In this document: positions 42,613 to 53,894 of the stretch, in pieces
How positions within the stretch are numbered: the stretch's first letter is position 1
Layout of the letters: every line of letters starts with the position of its first letter
Notes under the pieces: model-generated
What the model was told of the DNA's origin: nothing
Seen by the model: the letters and a program-made list of their open reading frames with translations, nothing else
Database searches by the model: none
Made by a program: the position numbers and the translations under genes
Source of the DNA: Mogibacterium sp.
GTDB lineage: Bacteria; Bacillota; Clostridia; Peptostreptococcales; Anaerovoracaceae
Length of the DNA stretch: 53,894 bases
Assembly: GCA_017405845.1 (NCBI GenBank)
Contig: JAFQZQ010000009.1
Coordinates: 1 to 53,894, forward strand
Reading direction: 5' to 3'

Positions 42613-42834
42613 CCGGCAGCGAACATTCCGCAGAAAGTGCAGAAGCACACCGCGGCAGCGCTCCGACGACGAAACGAACTCCGGAAACTGGAGCTCCGCA
42701 CGCTTGCAGCGGAGCGGAATTTCCGGAGGCGCTTGGAGGAGCGATGAAGCGGACTGTGCTTCGGACTTTTGAGGACGTTCGCGGACGGACTATACATGCC
42801 GGTCACAAACAGAAAGATAAGGAGCAAACGAACT

Positions 42835-45800
42835 ATGCCAACCCCAGTAAAAGTTGGAAGAAAAGAGCGTATGAGCTTTGCCAAGATCCATGAGGTCTGC
42901 GAGATGCCGAACCTCATCGACGTCCAGACAAAGTCATACAAATGGTTTGTCGAAGAGGGCCTCGGCGAGGTGCTCGACGACGTATCTCCGATTCGCGATA
43001 CCACAAACACTCTTAGCCTGGAATTCGCGGATTACTCGTTCTCCGACACTCCTAAGTACGATCAGGAGGAGTGCAAGGAGAGAGATGCCACATACGCAAC
43101 AGCTCTGACAGTAAAGGTAAGGCTGATCAACCGCGAGACAGGTGAGATCAAGGAACAGGACGTGTTCATGGGCGACTTCCCTCTCATGACAGAGAAGGGC
43201 ACATTCGTTTACAACGGAGCAGAGAGAGCCATCGTTACACAGATGGTTCGTTCTCCGGGACCATACTTTGATGTTGCTACAGACAAGTCCAACCAGAGAC
43301 TCTACAGCTCGCAGGTCATCCCTAACAGAGGAGCATGGCTCGAGTACGAGACAGACTCTCAGGGTATCCTGTATGTCAGAGTCGACAGAACGAGAAAGCA
43401 GCCGCTGACATCGTTCCTCAGAGCACTCGGCATCATCGATCCTGAAGCGCTCGCGCTCAGCAGCAACGAAGACATCATCGCCATTTTCGGTGAGGATGAG
43501 AGACTGATGCGCACGCTCGAGAAGGATACAACAAAGAACAGCGCTGACGGACTCAGAGAGCTCTACAGAAGACTGAGACCGGGAGAGCCGCCGACAGTTG
43601 AGAACGCAAGATCCATGCTGATGGCACTGCTCTTCGACGAGAGGCGCTACGACCTCGCAAAGGTCGGCAGATTCAAATACAACCGCAAGCTCGGTTTGCA
43701 CGACAGACTCGTTGATACAGTTGCGGCAGAGGATGTAATCGACCCTAACACAGGCGAGATCCTCGTTGAGAAGGACGGACACATCTCGAGATCGATGGCT
43801 ATGGTCATCGAGGACGCAGGTGTTGAGTCTGTATATGTATACAGCAAGAATGAGGACGAAGAGAGCAAGGTTACGAAGGTAATCGGAAACAATTTTGTAG
43901 ATCCTTCGAAGTATCTCGACATCGACCTCACACCTTACAGACTGTCCGAGAAGGTCTTCTATCCTGCTCTCATGGAGATCATCGAGAAGGCCGACGGCGA
44001 TGAAGACAAGCTGAAATCGCTCATCGCAAGCAAGAGAAAAGAGCTGAGCCCGAAGCACATCATCCTCGAGGATATCATCGCTTCCATCAGCTATCTGATC
44101 AACCTTGGCTGTGGCATTGGCGAAACCGACGACATCGACCACCTCTCCAACAGACGTCTTAAGACAGTCGGAGAGCTTCTGCAGAACCAGTGCAGAATCG
44201 GATTCGCAAGAATGGAGAAGACAATCAGAGAGAGAATGACCACTGAGAACTCGACTCCTCAGCAGCTGATCAATATCAGACCTGTAACAGCGGCAATCAA
44301 GGAGTTCTTCGGATCTTCGCAGCTGTCACAGTTCATGGACCAGAACAACCCGCTCGCAGAGCTGACTCATAAGAGAAGGCTCTCGGCACTCGGACCTGGC
44401 GGTCTCTCAAGAGAGAGAGCCGGCATGGAGGTCAGAGACGTACACTACTCGCACTACGGCAGAATGTGCCCTATCGAGACACCTGAAGGTCCTAACATCG
44501 GACTTATCGGTTCGCTCACAACATACGGCATCATCAACCAGTACGGATTCATCGAGACTCCGTACCGTAAAGTCGATAAGGAGAAAGGCGTTGTCACAAC
44601 AGAGGTACAGTACCTCGCTGCTGCTGATGAGGACCTCATGATCGTAGCACAGGCTAACGAGCCGCTCGATGAAGAGGGACACTTCGTCAACAACAAGGTT
44701 GCCGTCAGAGGCATCAAGGGTGAGATCACCATGGTACCTAAGACAGAAGTCGACTACATGGACGTTTCGCCTAAGCAGGTAGTATCCGTAGCTACGGCTA
44801 TGATCCCGTTCCTCGAGAACGACGACGCTAACCGTGCGCTGATGGGTTCCAACATGCAGAGACAGGCAGTTCCTCTGCTCGTAACCGAAGCTCCGTATAT
44901 CGGAACAGGTATCGAGTATAAGGCTGCATGTGACTCCGGTGCTGTAGTTCTCTGCAAGCACGCAGGTATCGTCACATACGTCGACGCAAACTACGTCAGA
45001 ATCACAAGAGACGACGACGGAACCGTAGACGAGTACAAGATGCTCAAATTCAAGCGTTCCAACCAGGGAACCTGCATCAACCAGAGACCTATCGTTTCAT
45101 TCGGTGAGCATCTGGAAGCAGGCGAAGTAGTAGCTGACGGTCCGTCCACAAGCATGGGCGAGATCTCCCTCGGAAAGAATCTCCTGATCGGATTCATGAC
45201 TTGGGAAGGTTACAACTACGAGGACGCTATCATCCTCAACGAGAGACTTCTCATGGACGACGTACTCACTTCTCTCCACATCGAGAAGCACGAATGCGAG
45301 GCCAGAGACACCAAGCTCGGACCTGAGGAAATCACAAGGGATATCCCGAACCTCCCGGGCGACATGCTCAAGGAGCTCGACGAAGAAGGTATCGTAAGAA
45401 TCGGCGCTGAGGTCAAGTCGAACGACATTCTCGTCGGTAAGCTGACCCCGAAGAGCGAGACGGATCTCACTCCGGAAGCCAGAATGCTGCGCGCCATCTT
45501 CGGCGAGAAGTCAAAGGAAGTCAGAGACTCCTCCCTCAAGCTGCCTCACGGCGAAGAGGGTATCGTCATCGACGTAAGAGTCTTCGACAAGACAAACAGC
45601 ACAGAGCTCCCACCGGGAGTTAACAAGATCGTAAGAGTTTACGTTGCTACAAAGAGAAAGATCAACGTAGGCGACAAGATGGCCGGCCGTCACGGAAACA
45701 AGGGTGTTATTTCGAGGATCCTTCCTCAGGAAGACATGCCGTTCAAGGAAGACGGTGAGCCACTGCAGGTAATGCTTAACCCTCTGGGCGTTCCTTCCCG

Positions 45801-46677
45801 TATGAACGTAGGACAGGTACTCGAGGTTCACCTCGGACTGGCCGCTAAGTCAAAGGGATGGTACGTTTCGACTCCGGTATTCGACGGAGCACACGAGAGC
45901 GACGTTATCCAGCTCCTCAAAGAGGAAGGCTATCCTGAGACAGGTAAGCTGAGACTCAGAGACGGACGTACGGGCGAGTACTTCGACAGCCCTGTAACAG
46001 TAGGCTACATGTACATGCTCAAGCTCCACCATCTGGTAGACGACAAGATCCACGCCAGATCGACGGGCCCGTACTCACTGGTCACACAGCAGCCTCTCGG
46101 CGGAAAGGCACAGTTCGGCGGACAGAGATTCGGAGAGATGGAAGTTTGGGCGCTCGAAGCTTACGGCGCTGCTTACACTCTGCAGGAGATCCTGACCGTC
46201 AAGTCCGACGACATCATCGGACGTACAAAGACTTATGAGTCGATCATCAACGGAGTCAACATCCCTGAACCTGGTATTCCTGAATCGTTCAAGGTACTCA
46301 TCAAGGAGCTCCAGGCACTTGCTCTGGACATCAGAACAAAGGCCGGCGACGACAGTGAGATCAAGATCAGAGAGACTTCTGAGTATGACGGCGCGCTTAC
46401 ATTCGACAGAATGCTGAGCGAAAACGACAGAAGAGCTGAGCGCGAAAGAAGAGAGCAGATGCAGGATGAGGAAGCTGCTGCGGCAGCATTGGAGCTCAAA
46501 GCTGCTGAAGCTGAAGAAGACGACGACTTCGATATCGATGGTATCTCGTCGATGATCGAGGCGCTGGCGCTGGGCGCTTCCGAGCCGGATATCGACCTTG
46601 CAGACGCTATTGAGATGGACAGCCTTGAGGACCTGGCTGAGGCCGAGGTCGGATCGCTGTTCGGGGATGAAGAGTAA
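42835..46677 (+). CDS. rpoB: DNA-directed RNA polymerase subunit beta
   Basis: 1280 residues from the ATG at 42835 (AAGGAG 10 nt upstream; the TTG further upstream has no ribosome site and adds non-family residues). The rifampicin region reads [24 protein letters not shown], with wild-type residues at the usual resistance positions. G-N-K-G-V-I-S and [19 protein letters not shown] lie near the C-terminus. The last 75 residues are acidic and Ala-rich, a clostridial-type tail. rpoC follows after 18 bp. Confidence 0.97.
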   Translation: MPTPVKVGRKERMSFAKIHEVCEMPNLIDVQTKSYKWFVEEGLGEVLDDVSPIRDTTNTLSLEFADYSFSDTPKYDQEECKERDATYATALTVKVRLINRETGEIKEQDVFMGDFPLMTEKGTFVYNGAERAIVTQMVRSPGPYFDVATDKSNQRLYSSQVIPNRGAWLEYETDSQGILYVRVDRTRKQPLTSFLRALGIIDPEALALSSNEDIIAIFGEDERLMRTLEKDTTKNSADGLRELYRRLRPGEPPTVENARSMLMALLFDERRYDLAKVGRFKYNRKLGLHDRLVDTVAAEDVIDPNTGEILVEKDGHISRSMAMVIEDAGVESVYVYSKNEDEESKVTKVIGNNFVDPSKYLDIDLTPYRLSEKVFYPALMEIIEKADGDEDKLKSLIASKRKELSPKHIILEDIIASISYLINLGCGIGETDDIDHLSNRRLKTVGELLQNQCRIGFARMEKTIRERMTTENSTPQQLINIRPVTAAIKEFFGSSQLSQFMDQNNPLAELTHKRRLSALGPGGLSRERAGMEVRDVHYSHYGRMCPIETPEGPNIGLIGSLTTYGIINQYGFIETPYRKVDKEKGVVTTEVQYLAAADEDLMIVAQANEPLDEEGHFVNNKVAVRGIKGEITMVPKTEVDYMDVSPKQVVSVATAMIPFLENDDANRALMGSNMQRQAVPLLVTEAPYIGTGIEYKAACDSGAVVLCKHAGIVTYVDANYVRITRDDDGTVDEYKMLKFKRSNQGTCINQRPIVSFGEHLEAGEVVADGPSTSMGEISLGKNLLIGFMTWEGYNYEDAIILNERLLMDDVLTSLHIEKHECEARDTKLGPEEITRDIPNLPGDMLKELDEEGIVRIGAEVKSNDILVGKLTPKSETDLTPEARMLRAIFGEKSKEVRDSSLKLPHGEEGIVIDVRVFDKTNSTELPPGVNKIVRVYVATKRKINVGDKMAGRHGNKGVISRILPQEDMPFKEDGEPLQVMLNPLGVPSRMNVGQVLEVHLGLAAKSKGWYVSTPVFDGAHESDVIQLLKEEGYPETGKLRLRDGRTGEYFDSPVTVGYMYMLKLHHLVDDKIHARSTGPYSLVTQQPLGGKAQFGGQRFGEMEVWALEAYGAAYTLQEILTVKSDDIIGRTKTYESIINGVNIPEPGIPESFKVLIKELQALALDIRTKAGDDSEIKIRETSEYDGALTFDRMLSENDRRAERERREQMQDEEAAAAALELKAAEAEEDDDFDIDGISSMIEALALGASEPDIDLADAIEMDSLEDLAEAEVGSLFGDEE

Positions 46678-46695
46678 GAAAGGGGAGGCAATATC

Positions 46696-49600
46696 ATGAT
46701 TACAGATAACAACCAGGATCTTAGAAATATTGAATCCCTGCAGATCAAGCTCGCATCCACAGAAGAGATGCTCAAGTGGTCGCATGGGGAGGTAACAAAA
46801 CCTGAGACGATCAACTACAGATCGCTCAAGCCGGAGTTTGACGGACTGTTCTGTGAAAGGATCTTCGGACCTACAAAGGACTGGGTCTGCGGCTGCGGAA
46901 AATACAACAAGATTCGCTACAGAGGACTTATCTGCCCGTACTGCGGAGTAGAGGTCACCAAGGCAAAGGTCAGAAGAGAGAGAATGGGACACATCTCACT
47001 CGTATCCCCGGTATCTCACATCTGGTACTTCAAGGGCATCCCTTCAAGGATCGGCCTTGTACTCGACATGACACCGAAGGAACTCGAGAAGGTTCTGTAC
47101 TTCGCATCTTACGTAGTAACTGACCCTGGTGACACACCGTTCTCATACAAGCAGATCATCGAGGAAGAAGAGTACAACGAGGCTCGCGAGATCTATGGAA
47201 AGACTTTCGAGGCAGGCATGGGTGCTGAGGCCATCAAGAAGCTCCTCATGGATATCGACGTTGATCAGAAGGCTGAAGAACTCAGAGAACAGCTCAAGAA
47301 GGCTTCCGGCCAGAAGAAGATCAGACTCGTAAAGATTCTCGAAGTAATCGAGGCGTTCAAGCAGTCCGGAAACAGGCCTGAATGGATGATACTCGACGTG
47401 ATCCCTGTCATTCCGCCTGATCTCAGACCTATGGTCCAGCTCGACGGCGGCAGATTCGCGACATCAGACCTCAACGATCTGTACAGAAGAGTTATCAACA
47501 GAAACAACAGACTTAAAAAGCTCGGTGAGCTCGGCGCTCCTGACATCATCATCCGTAACGAGAAGAGAATGCTTCAGGAATCCGTTGACGCACTCATCGA
47601 CAACGGCAGAAGAGGCAGAGCCGTTCAGGGAGCGGGCGGACGTAAGCTCAAGTCCCTGTCCGACATGCTGAAGGGTAAGCAGGGAAGGTTCCGTCAGAAC
47701 CTGCTCGGTAAGAGAGTAGACTTCTCGGGACGTTCCGTAATCGTAGTAGGACCGGATCTGAAGTTCTATCAGTGCGGACTTCCTAAGACGATGGCACTCG
47801 AGCTCTTCAAACCGTTCATCATGAAGGAGCTCGCTAACAGAGAGCTCGCTCAGAACACAAAGCAGGCAAGAGTCATGGTAGAGAGAGCGGAGCCTGAAGT
47901 ATGGGACGTTCTTGATTACATCATCAAGGATCACCCTGTTCTGCTCAACCGTGCCCCTACGCTGCACAGACTCGGTATCCAGGCGTTTGAGCCGGTACTC
48001 GTAGAGGGCAAGGCCATCAAGCTGCACCCGCTCGTATGTACGGCGTTCAACGCTGACTTCGACGGAGACCAGATGGCTGTTCACGTACCTCTCTCAGTAG
48101 AGGCACAGGCAGAGGCAAGATTCCTCATGCTCTCGGTCAACAACATCCTCGCTCCTAAGGACGGATCGCCTATCACTGTCCCGACTCAGGACATGATCCT
48201 CGGATCATACTACCTGACTCATCCGGGTTCAGATGAAAGAAACCGTCCGGCAGAAAAGGGTGACGGCAAGAGCTTCGCTGACTACGACGAAATGATCATG
48301 GCTTACAACGCAGGTGCCGTTGGCATCCACGCAAAGGTCAAGGTAAGACGTTTCGCATATGAAGGCGATCCTGGCCAGCTCGTAGAGTCTACAGTAGGAA
48401 GATTCATCTTCAACCAGGGACTCCCACAGGACCTCGGATTCGTTGACAGATCAAAGGATCCGTACTCACTCGAAGTCGACTTCCTCTGCGACAAGAAGGC
48501 TCTCGGAAGAATCATCGCCGCTTGCTTCAAGGCTCACGGCAACACCGAGACAGCTCTCATGCTCGACTACATCAAGGATACCGGTTACCACTACTCGACA
48601 GTGTCTGCAGTTACGATCAGTATCTCCGACATGGAGATCCCTGCTGCAAAGAAGGACATCGTAAGCGCAGCAGAGCAGAAGGTAGACCAGTACGAGGCTC
48701 TCTTCAGAAAGGGTCTCATGTCCGACAAGGAGAGATACGAAAGCATCATCAGCACATGGAGAAAGGCTACTGAAGATACAGCTGACGCTCTCATGGATAA
48801 CCTCGGAAGCCTGAACAACCTGTACATCATGGCTAAGTCAGGAGCTAGAGGTAACAAGTCCCAGATCAGCCAGATCGGCGGAATGAGAGGACTGATGGCG
48901 AACGCTACAGGTCACACTGTAGAGATCCCTATCAAGGCTAACTTCCGTGAAGGTCTGTCCATACTGGAATACTTCATTTCATCGAACGGTGCCCGTAAGG
49001 GACTTACAGATACGGCGCTCAGAACAGCTGACTCCGGATATTTGACAAGAAGACTTGTAGATATCTCGCACAGCATCATCATCAACGAGATGGACTGCGG
49101 AACGACCGAGGGAATCGAGGTCAGAGCGTTCAGAGACGGTAAGGAAGAGATCGAAAAGCTCAGCCTCCGTATCGCCGGCAGATATGCAAGTGAAGACGTA
49201 ATCGATCCTGCAACAGGAGAAGTCCTTGTAGCTGCTAACGAGTACATCACGGACGACATGGCAAAGGTCATCGAAGACCGCGGCATCGAGACTGTAAAGA
49301 TCAGATCCGCAATGACATGCCGTGCAAGAACCGGACTCTGCGCTAAGTGCTACGGCAAGAACATGGCTACAGGCAGACTGGTACAGGCCGGAGAGGCTGT
49401 TGGTATCATCGCTGCTCAGTCCATCGGTGAGCCGGGTACACAGCTGACAATGAGAACATTCCACACGGGCGGCGTTGCCGGTTCCGACATCACTCAGGGT
49501 CTCCCTAGAGTTGAGGAGCTCTTCGAGGCACGTAAGCCAAAGGGTCTCGCTGAGATCTGCGAAGGCGACGGAGTTGTCACAGCGATCGAGCCTAGAGAAG

Positions 49601-50343
49601 ACAACAAGACTGACGTCATCGTTGAGGAGAAGGGCGGAGAGAGAAACTACATCATTCCGTTCGGAGCAAGAATCAACGTGGAAGTCGGCCAGGAAGTCAA
49701 GGCAGGCGACCAGATCACAAAGGGACCTCTCGATCCTCACGACATCATGAGGCTCAACGGAGTTCAGGGCGTTTATGAATACCTCCTGAGAGAAGTACAG
49801 AGAGTGTACAAGAATCAGGGTGTAGACATCAACGACAAGCACATCGAGATCATCGTTAGCCAGATGCTCTCCAAGTACAAAGTCGAGAAGCCTGGAGATA
49901 CAAGACTTCTTCCGGGCGGACAGTACTCCAGAAGAGACATCGAAGCTGCAAACGAGACTGCTGAAGCAGAAGGCGGAGAGCCTTGCACAGCTCACAGACA
50001 GCTCCTCGGTATCACCAAGGCTGCTCTGGCTACATCATCGTTCCTCTCGGCTGCTTCCTTCCAGGAGACAACAAGAGTGCTGACAGACGCTTCCATCAAG
50101 GGCAAGACCGACAGACTCGAGGGTCTGAAGGAGAACGTCATGATCGGAAAGCTCATCCCTGCCGGTACAGGAATGAAGCGCTACTCCGAGGTTCAGGTCG
50201 ATTACGGCGAATATGATGAGCTCGTAAACGGCAAGGACGAAAGCGAAGACGAACTGGTAATCGCAGGTCTCGAAGCAGAGGAGGCTGCAGCTGAGCCTGA
50301 AGAAGAGATCAAGGTGTACGGCGTTGAAGCTATCGTTGAATAA
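46696..50343 (+). CDS. rpoC: DNA-directed RNA polymerase subunit beta'
   Basis: 1215 residues. N-terminal zinc site C-G-C-G...C-P-Y-C, the absolutely conserved N-A-D-F-D-G-D-Q-M active-site loop, second zinc site [13 protein letters not shown], and [16 protein letters not shown] are all present. An acidic tail ends the protein. AGGGGAGG site before the ATG. The transcript ends at the hairpin at 50369. Confidence 0.97.
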   Translation: MITDNNQDLRNIESLQIKLASTEEMLKWSHGEVTKPETINYRSLKPEFDGLFCERIFGPTKDWVCGCGKYNKIRYRGLICPYCGVEVTKAKVRRERMGHISLVSPVSHIWYFKGIPSRIGLVLDMTPKELEKVLYFASYVVTDPGDTPFSYKQIIEEEEYNEAREIYGKTFEAGMGAEAIKKLLMDIDVDQKAEELREQLKKASGQKKIRLVKILEVIEAFKQSGNRPEWMILDVIPVIPPDLRPMVQLDGGRFATSDLNDLYRRVINRNNRLKKLGELGAPDIIIRNEKRMLQESVDALIDNGRRGRAVQGAGGRKLKSLSDMLKGKQGRFRQNLLGKRVDFSGRSVIVVGPDLKFYQCGLPKTMALELFKPFIMKELANRELAQNTKQARVMVERAEPEVWDVLDYIIKDHPVLLNRAPTLHRLGIQAFEPVLVEGKAIKLHPLVCTAFNADFDGDQMAVHVPLSVEAQAEARFLMLSVNNILAPKDGSPITVPTQDMILGSYYLTHPGSDERNRPAEKGDGKSFADYDEMIMAYNAGAVGIHAKVKVRRFAYEGDPGQLVESTVGRFIFNQGLPQDLGFVDRSKDPYSLEVDFLCDKKALGRIIAACFKAHGNTETALMLDYIKDTGYHYSTVSAVTISISDMEIPAAKKDIVSAAEQKVDQYEALFRKGLMSDKERYESIISTWRKATEDTADALMDNLGSLNNLYIMAKSGARGNKSQISQIGGMRGLMANATGHTVEIPIKANFREGLSILEYFISSNGARKGLTDTALRTADSGYLTRRLVDISHSIIINEMDCGTTEGIEVRAFRDGKEEIEKLSLRIAGRYASEDVIDPATGEVLVAANEYITDDMAKVIEDRGIETVKIRSAMTCRARTGLCAKCYGKNMATGRLVQAGEAVGIIAAQSIGEPGTQLTMRTFHTGGVAGSDITQGLPRVEELFEARKPKGLAEICEGDGVVTAIEPREDNKTDVIVEEKGGERNYIIPFGARINVEVGQEVKAGDQITKGPLDPHDIMRLNGVQGVYEYLLREVQRVYKNQGVDINDKHIEIIVSQMLSKYKVEKPGDTRLLPGGQYSRRDIEAANETAEAEGGEPCTAHRQLLGITKAALATSSFLSAASFQETTRVLTDASIKGKTDRLEGLKENVMIGKLIPAGTGMKRYSEVQVDYGEYDELVNGKDESEDELVIAGLEAEEAAAEPEEEIKVYGVEAIVE

Positions 50344-50368
50344 AAAAATGAACCAATGATTTAAAACA

Positions 50369-50405
50369 AAAAACCGCTGAGATGATTGACATCTCAGCGG
50401 TTTTT
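50369..50405 (+). terminator. rpoBC terminator
   Basis: Perfect 16-bp stem (50369-50384 with 50390-50405), loop ATTGA, T tract. The right arm overlaps the next promoter's -35. Confidence 0.93.
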
Positions 50406-50414
50406 ACATATACT
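50386..50414 (+). promoter_or_regulatory. Promoter of rpsL-rpsG-fusA-tuf, embedded in the rpoC terminator
   Basis: TTGACA (50386-50391) begins in the hairpin loop; 17-bp spacer; TATACT (50409-50414). The leader to rpsL is about 67 nt. Confidence 0.65.
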
Positions 50415-50487
50415 ATACAAGTTCGAGTGCGCTTTCACTCAGGTGTTCGCATGAGACAAAAACAATATTTGAAGAAAGGAGAAAAGA

Positions 50488-50907
50488 ATGCCTACAATTA
50501 ACCAGTTAGTACGTCAGGGCAGACAGAGCTCGGTAAAGAAGTCGACAGCTCCTGCACTCGGTAAGAACATGAACACACTTCATAAGACTCTTACCAACGT
50601 TAACTCCCCTCAGAAGAGAGGCGTATGCGTAGCAGTTAAGACAGTCACACCTAAGAAGCCGAACTCAGCTCTTCGTAAAGTTGCAAGAGTCCGTCTTACA
50701 AACGGAATGGAAGTTACTGCTTACATTCCTGGTATCGGACACAATCTGCAGGAGCACAGCGTTGTTCTGGTAAGAGGCGGCAGAGTTAAGGACCTCCCGG
50801 GTGTAAGATATCACATCATCAGAGGTACACTCGACGCATCCGGCGTTGCAAACCGCGGACAGGGTCGTTCCAAGTACGGAGCAAAGAGACCTAAGGTCAA
50901 GAAGTAA
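50488..50907 (+). CDS. rpsL: 30S ribosomal protein S12
   Basis: 139 residues, the Firmicute length. [11 protein letters not shown] keeps the lysines whose mutation gives streptomycin resistance; [10 protein letters not shown] and [11 protein letters not shown] are standard. AAAGGAG site. Next gene rpsG. Confidence 0.97.
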   Translation: MPTINQLVRQGRQSSVKKSTAPALGKNMNTLHKTLTNVNSPQKRGVCVAVKTVTPKKPNSALRKVARVRLTNGMEVTAYIPGIGHNLQEHSVVLVRGGRVKDLPGVRYHIIRGTLDASGVANRGQGRSKYGAKRPKVKK

Positions 50908-51084
50908 GGTTAAAAACCTTGACTCATGGGGGCCAGGCCCCTACAAAAATATTTATTAACAACTTAGAAGTACAGAAGGCATTCTTTTTATCATAAAAGA
51001 GCGCCGCGGGGGCTGCTGTACGAGTAAGATGACGGTATCAGTCATCCGAAGAAGATCGTGCAGAGTCAACGAGTACCGACTTAA

Positions 51085-51576
<492 letters not shown>

Positions 51577-51629
51577 TCTGGAGAAACAGTTATTACACAA
51601 TCTAAGCAGAGTTTAGAAAGGAGGGAGTA

Positions 51630-53696
51630 ATGGGAAGAGCGTTTACCCTCGAAAAAACACGCAATATCGGTATCATGGCACACATCGATGCCGGCAAAAC
51701 AACCACAACGGAGAGAATTCTCTTCTACACAGGCCGCACCCATAAACTGGGTGAGACACATGAGGGCGCAGCCACCATGGACTGGATGGAGCAGGAACAG
51801 GAACGCGGAATCACCATCACTTCCGCCGCTACTACTGCTCAGTGGAAGGATACCAGGATCAACATCATCGACACTCCGGGACACGTCGACTTTACAGTTG
51901 AGGTAGAAAGATCCCTGAGAGTTCTCGACGGAGCCGTAATGGTTCTCTGTGCGAAGGGCGGAGTTGAGCCTCAGAGCGAGACCGTCTGGAGACAGGCCGA
52001 GAAGTACGGAGTTCCTAGAATGATCTTCGTAAACAAGATGGATATCCTCGGTGCAAACTACTTCCACGTACTCGACATGATCCGTGACAGGCTCAAGGCC
52101 AACGCGGTCGCAGTTCAGCTGCCTATCGGGTCCGAATCTGATTTCGTCGGAATCATCGACCTGATCAAGATGAAGGCTGAGCTCTATCATGACGACGACC
52201 TCGGAAAGGTATATGAAGAGAAGGAAATTCCTGAGAATATGCTTGAAGAGGCAAAGGCATGGAGAGACAGACTTCTCGAAGCTGTAGCCGAGTGTGATGA
52301 GGATCTCATGATGATGTATCTCGAGGGCGAAGAGATGCCTGTAGAGGACATCAAGCGTGTCATCCGCCGCGAAACCATCAAGGGCAATATGTACCCTGTA
52401 TTCTGCGGTTCGGCTTACAGAAACAAGGGCGTTCAGCTGATGCTCGACGGAGTCGTAGACTACATGCCGTCACCGCTCGACATTCCTCCAATCAAAGGTG
52501 AAAACCCTTATACAAAGAAGGAAGAAGAAAGAGCGGCCGGAGACGACGGACCGTTCTCAGCACTCGTATTCAAGATCATGGCTGACCCGTTTGTGGGTAA
52601 GCTGGCGTTCTTCAGGGTATACTCGGGCTCTCTCAATTCGGGCTCGCATGTATACAACGCGACGAAAGACCGCAAGGAGAGATTCGGACGTATCCTGCAG
52701 ATGCACGCCAATCACAGAAGCGAGCTCGAGACAGTCTATTCCGGAGATATCGCTGCTGCGGTAGGTCTCAAGTTTGCGACAACGGGCGATACACTCTGCG
52801 ACGACAAGCACCCTATAGTGCTTGAGTCGATGGAATTCCCTGATCCTGTTATCGAGATCGCCATAGAGCCAAAGACCAAGATCGGTCAGGAAAAGATGGG
52901 CATCGCACTTGCCAAGCTGGCAGAGGAAGACCCTACATTCAAGACTTACACAAATCCTGAAACGGGCCAGACCATCATCGCCGGAATGGGTGAGCTCCAT
53001 CTGGAGATCATCGTTGACCGTCTCCTGAGAGAGTTCAAGGTCGAGGCTAATGTCGGCAGACCGCAGGTCTCCTACAAAGAGACAGTTACTGCGTTGGCCG
53101 ACGTGGACTGCAAACACGCAAAGCAGACAGGCGGAAGCGGACAGTATGCGCACGTCAAGATCAAACTCTATCCGAGAGAGCCGGGCGAAGGATTCGAATT
53201 CAAGAACTCCATCGTCGGAGGAGCTATCCCGAAGGAGTACATCCCAAGCGTTCAGGCCGGTATCGAAGAAGCGATGCAGGCAGGTCCTCTTGCAGGATAC
53301 AATGTGGTCGATGTCGGCGTAGAGCTCTACGACGGAAGCTATCACGAAGTCGACTCTTCGGAAATGGCATTCAAGGTTGCAGGCTCAAAGGCATTCAAAG
53401 AGGCTGTTATGAAAGCTAAGCCGGTTCTGCTCGAGCCTATCTTCAAGGTAGAGGTCACCGTGCCTGATCACAACATGGGCGATATCATCGGCGATATAAG
53501 CTCAAGGCGCGGAAGGATCGAAGGCTCCGACATCGAGAACGGCGCAGCTATAGTAAGAGGCTATGTGCCGCTCTCCGAAATGTTCGGATATGCGACAGAC
53601 CTTCGTTCGAAGACGCAGGGAAGAGGCGTGTACACGATGCAGTTCGACCACTTCGAGAAGCTGCCTGAATCACTGGCAGACAAAATGATTAAATAA
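51630..53696 (+). CDS. fusA: Translation elongation factor G
   Basis: 688 residues, canonical. G1 A-H-I-D-A-G-K-T (17-24), switch I R-G-I-T-I, G3 D-T-P-G-H-V-D with His85, G4 N-K-M-D (135-138). Domains II-V follow, including the domain IV loop region with G-G-S-G-Q-Y. It drives ribosomal translocation. AAGGAGGG site. Compare the shorter paralogue at 20582, which lacks His in G3. Confidence 0.97.
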   Translation: MGRAFTLEKTRNIGIMAHIDAGKTTTTERILFYTGRTHKLGETHEGAATMDWMEQEQERGITITSAATTAQWKDTRINIIDTPGHVDFTVEVERSLRVLDGAVMVLCAKGGVEPQSETVWRQAEKYGVPRMIFVNKMDILGANYFHVLDMIRDRLKANAVAVQLPIGSESDFVGIIDLIKMKAELYHDDDLGKVYEEKEIPENMLEEAKAWRDRLLEAVAECDEDLMMMYLEGEEMPVEDIKRVIRRETIKGNMYPVFCGSAYRNKGVQLMLDGVVDYMPSPLDIPPIKGENPYTKKEEERAAGDDGPFSALVFKIMADPFVGKLAFFRVYSGSLNSGSHVYNATKDRKERFGRILQMHANHRSELETVYSGDIAAAVGLKFATTGDTLCDDKHPIVLESMEFPDPVIEIAIEPKTKIGQEKMGIALAKLAEEDPTFKTYTNPETGQTIIAGMGELHLEIIVDRLLREFKVEANVGRPQVSYKETVTALADVDCKHAKQTGGSGQYAHVKIKLYPREPGEGFEFKNSIVGGAIPKEYIPSVQAGIEEAMQAGPLAGYNVVDVGVELYDGSYHEVDSSEMAFKVAGSKAFKEAVMKAKPVLLEPIFKVEVTVPDHNMGDIIGDISSRRGRIEGSDIENGAAIVRGYVPLSEMFGYATDLRSKTQGRGVYTMQFDHFEKLPESLADKMIK

Positions 53697-53732
53697 ACTA
53701 CATCTTAGTTTAAAGATTTTTAGGAGATAAAA

Positions 53733-53894
53733 ATGGCTAAGCAGAAATACGAAAGAACCAAACCGCATATCAACATTGGTACAATCGGCCACGTTGACCA
53801 CGGTAAGACAACTCTTACAGCAGCAATCACATCAGTACTGAACAGAAAGTACGGACTCGGCGGTGACGTAGCATTCGATCAGATCGACAAGGCA
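53733..53894 (+). CDS. tuf: Translation elongation factor Tu, N-terminal part
   Basis: 54 codons are in the window; the gene runs off the end. [27 protein letters not shown] gives an unmistakable start and G1 box. TAGGAG precedes the ATG by 8 nt, 36 bp after fusA. Confidence 0.96.
   Translation, partial: MAKQKYERTKPHINIGTIGHVDHGKTTLTAAITSVLNRKYGLGGDVAFDQIDKA

Noticed and set aside
42769..42834. rpoB starting at an upstream TTG
   Set aside because: No ribosome site there and the extra 22 residues are not family sequence; AAGGAG precedes the ATG at 42835.

Overview
The window reads as one chromosomal segment of a low-GC Gram-positive anaerobe of class Clostridia. The core order rpmG-secE-nusG-rplK-rplA-rplJ-rplL-rpoB-rpoC-rpsL-rpsG-fusA-tuf is the Firmicute arrangement. 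A YedF/DUF3343 pair, a CarD regulator, an IspD-IspF fusion, a ChrA half-transporter pair, a UPF0597/CyuA-type desulfidase and a surface protein with cysteine-bearing GH/TCT repeats all fit a gut- or mouth-type clostridial lineage. A relative of Mogibacterium/Anaerovoracaceae is my guess, made from gene content only. No tRNA, rRNA, CRISPR array or complete insertion sequence was seen.

Layout. (i) 1-2430: the 3' end of a large repeat-rich surface protein, then a decayed Big_2 domain with two hairpin elements at its broken edge. (ii) 2612-3487: the yedF/DUF3343 selenium-sulfur pair. (iii) 3560-4411, minus strand: a gene of unknown function split by one in-frame TAG. (iv) 4412-5592: about 1.2 kb without genes, filled with palindromic elements in the order A-B-C-B-A. 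(v) 5593-17839: a tightly packed plus-strand run: HAD phosphatase, MFS sugar transporter, glycerophosphodiesterase, membrane protein, E2-like acyltransferase homologue, metallophosphoesterase, an ABC exporter fused to a GNAT domain, a free GNAT, an AlkD-like protein, rarA and a cysteine desulfidase-like gene. (vi) 17950-23604: deoD, asnS, an EF-G paralogue and a lipoprotein, each bounded by clear terminators or promoters. (vii) 23674-27327, minus strand: response regulator, histidine kinase and radA in one operon, divergent from carD. (viii) 27501-38591: carD, ispDF, proS, two chrA halves, cysS, thyA, mrnC, pgeF, folA, an acidic unknown protein and rlmB. (ix) 38767-53894: the translation/transcription supercluster, cut off inside tuf.

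The right two thirds is the conserved translation and RNA polymerase neighbourhood with housekeeping synthetases, isoprenoid and one-carbon genes attached. The left third is accessory. The most unusual items are the A-B-C-B-A palindrome array and a stray piece of it at 2212-2237, the ABC-GNAT fusion, a roughly 300-nt hairpin-dense stretch between rplL and rpoB, a promoter that shares bases with the rpoC terminator, two apparently leaderless transcripts, and two enzymes (the EF-G paralogue and the E2-like protein) that keep their fold signatures but have lost a key histidine. All calls come from reading the sequence; no database search was run.
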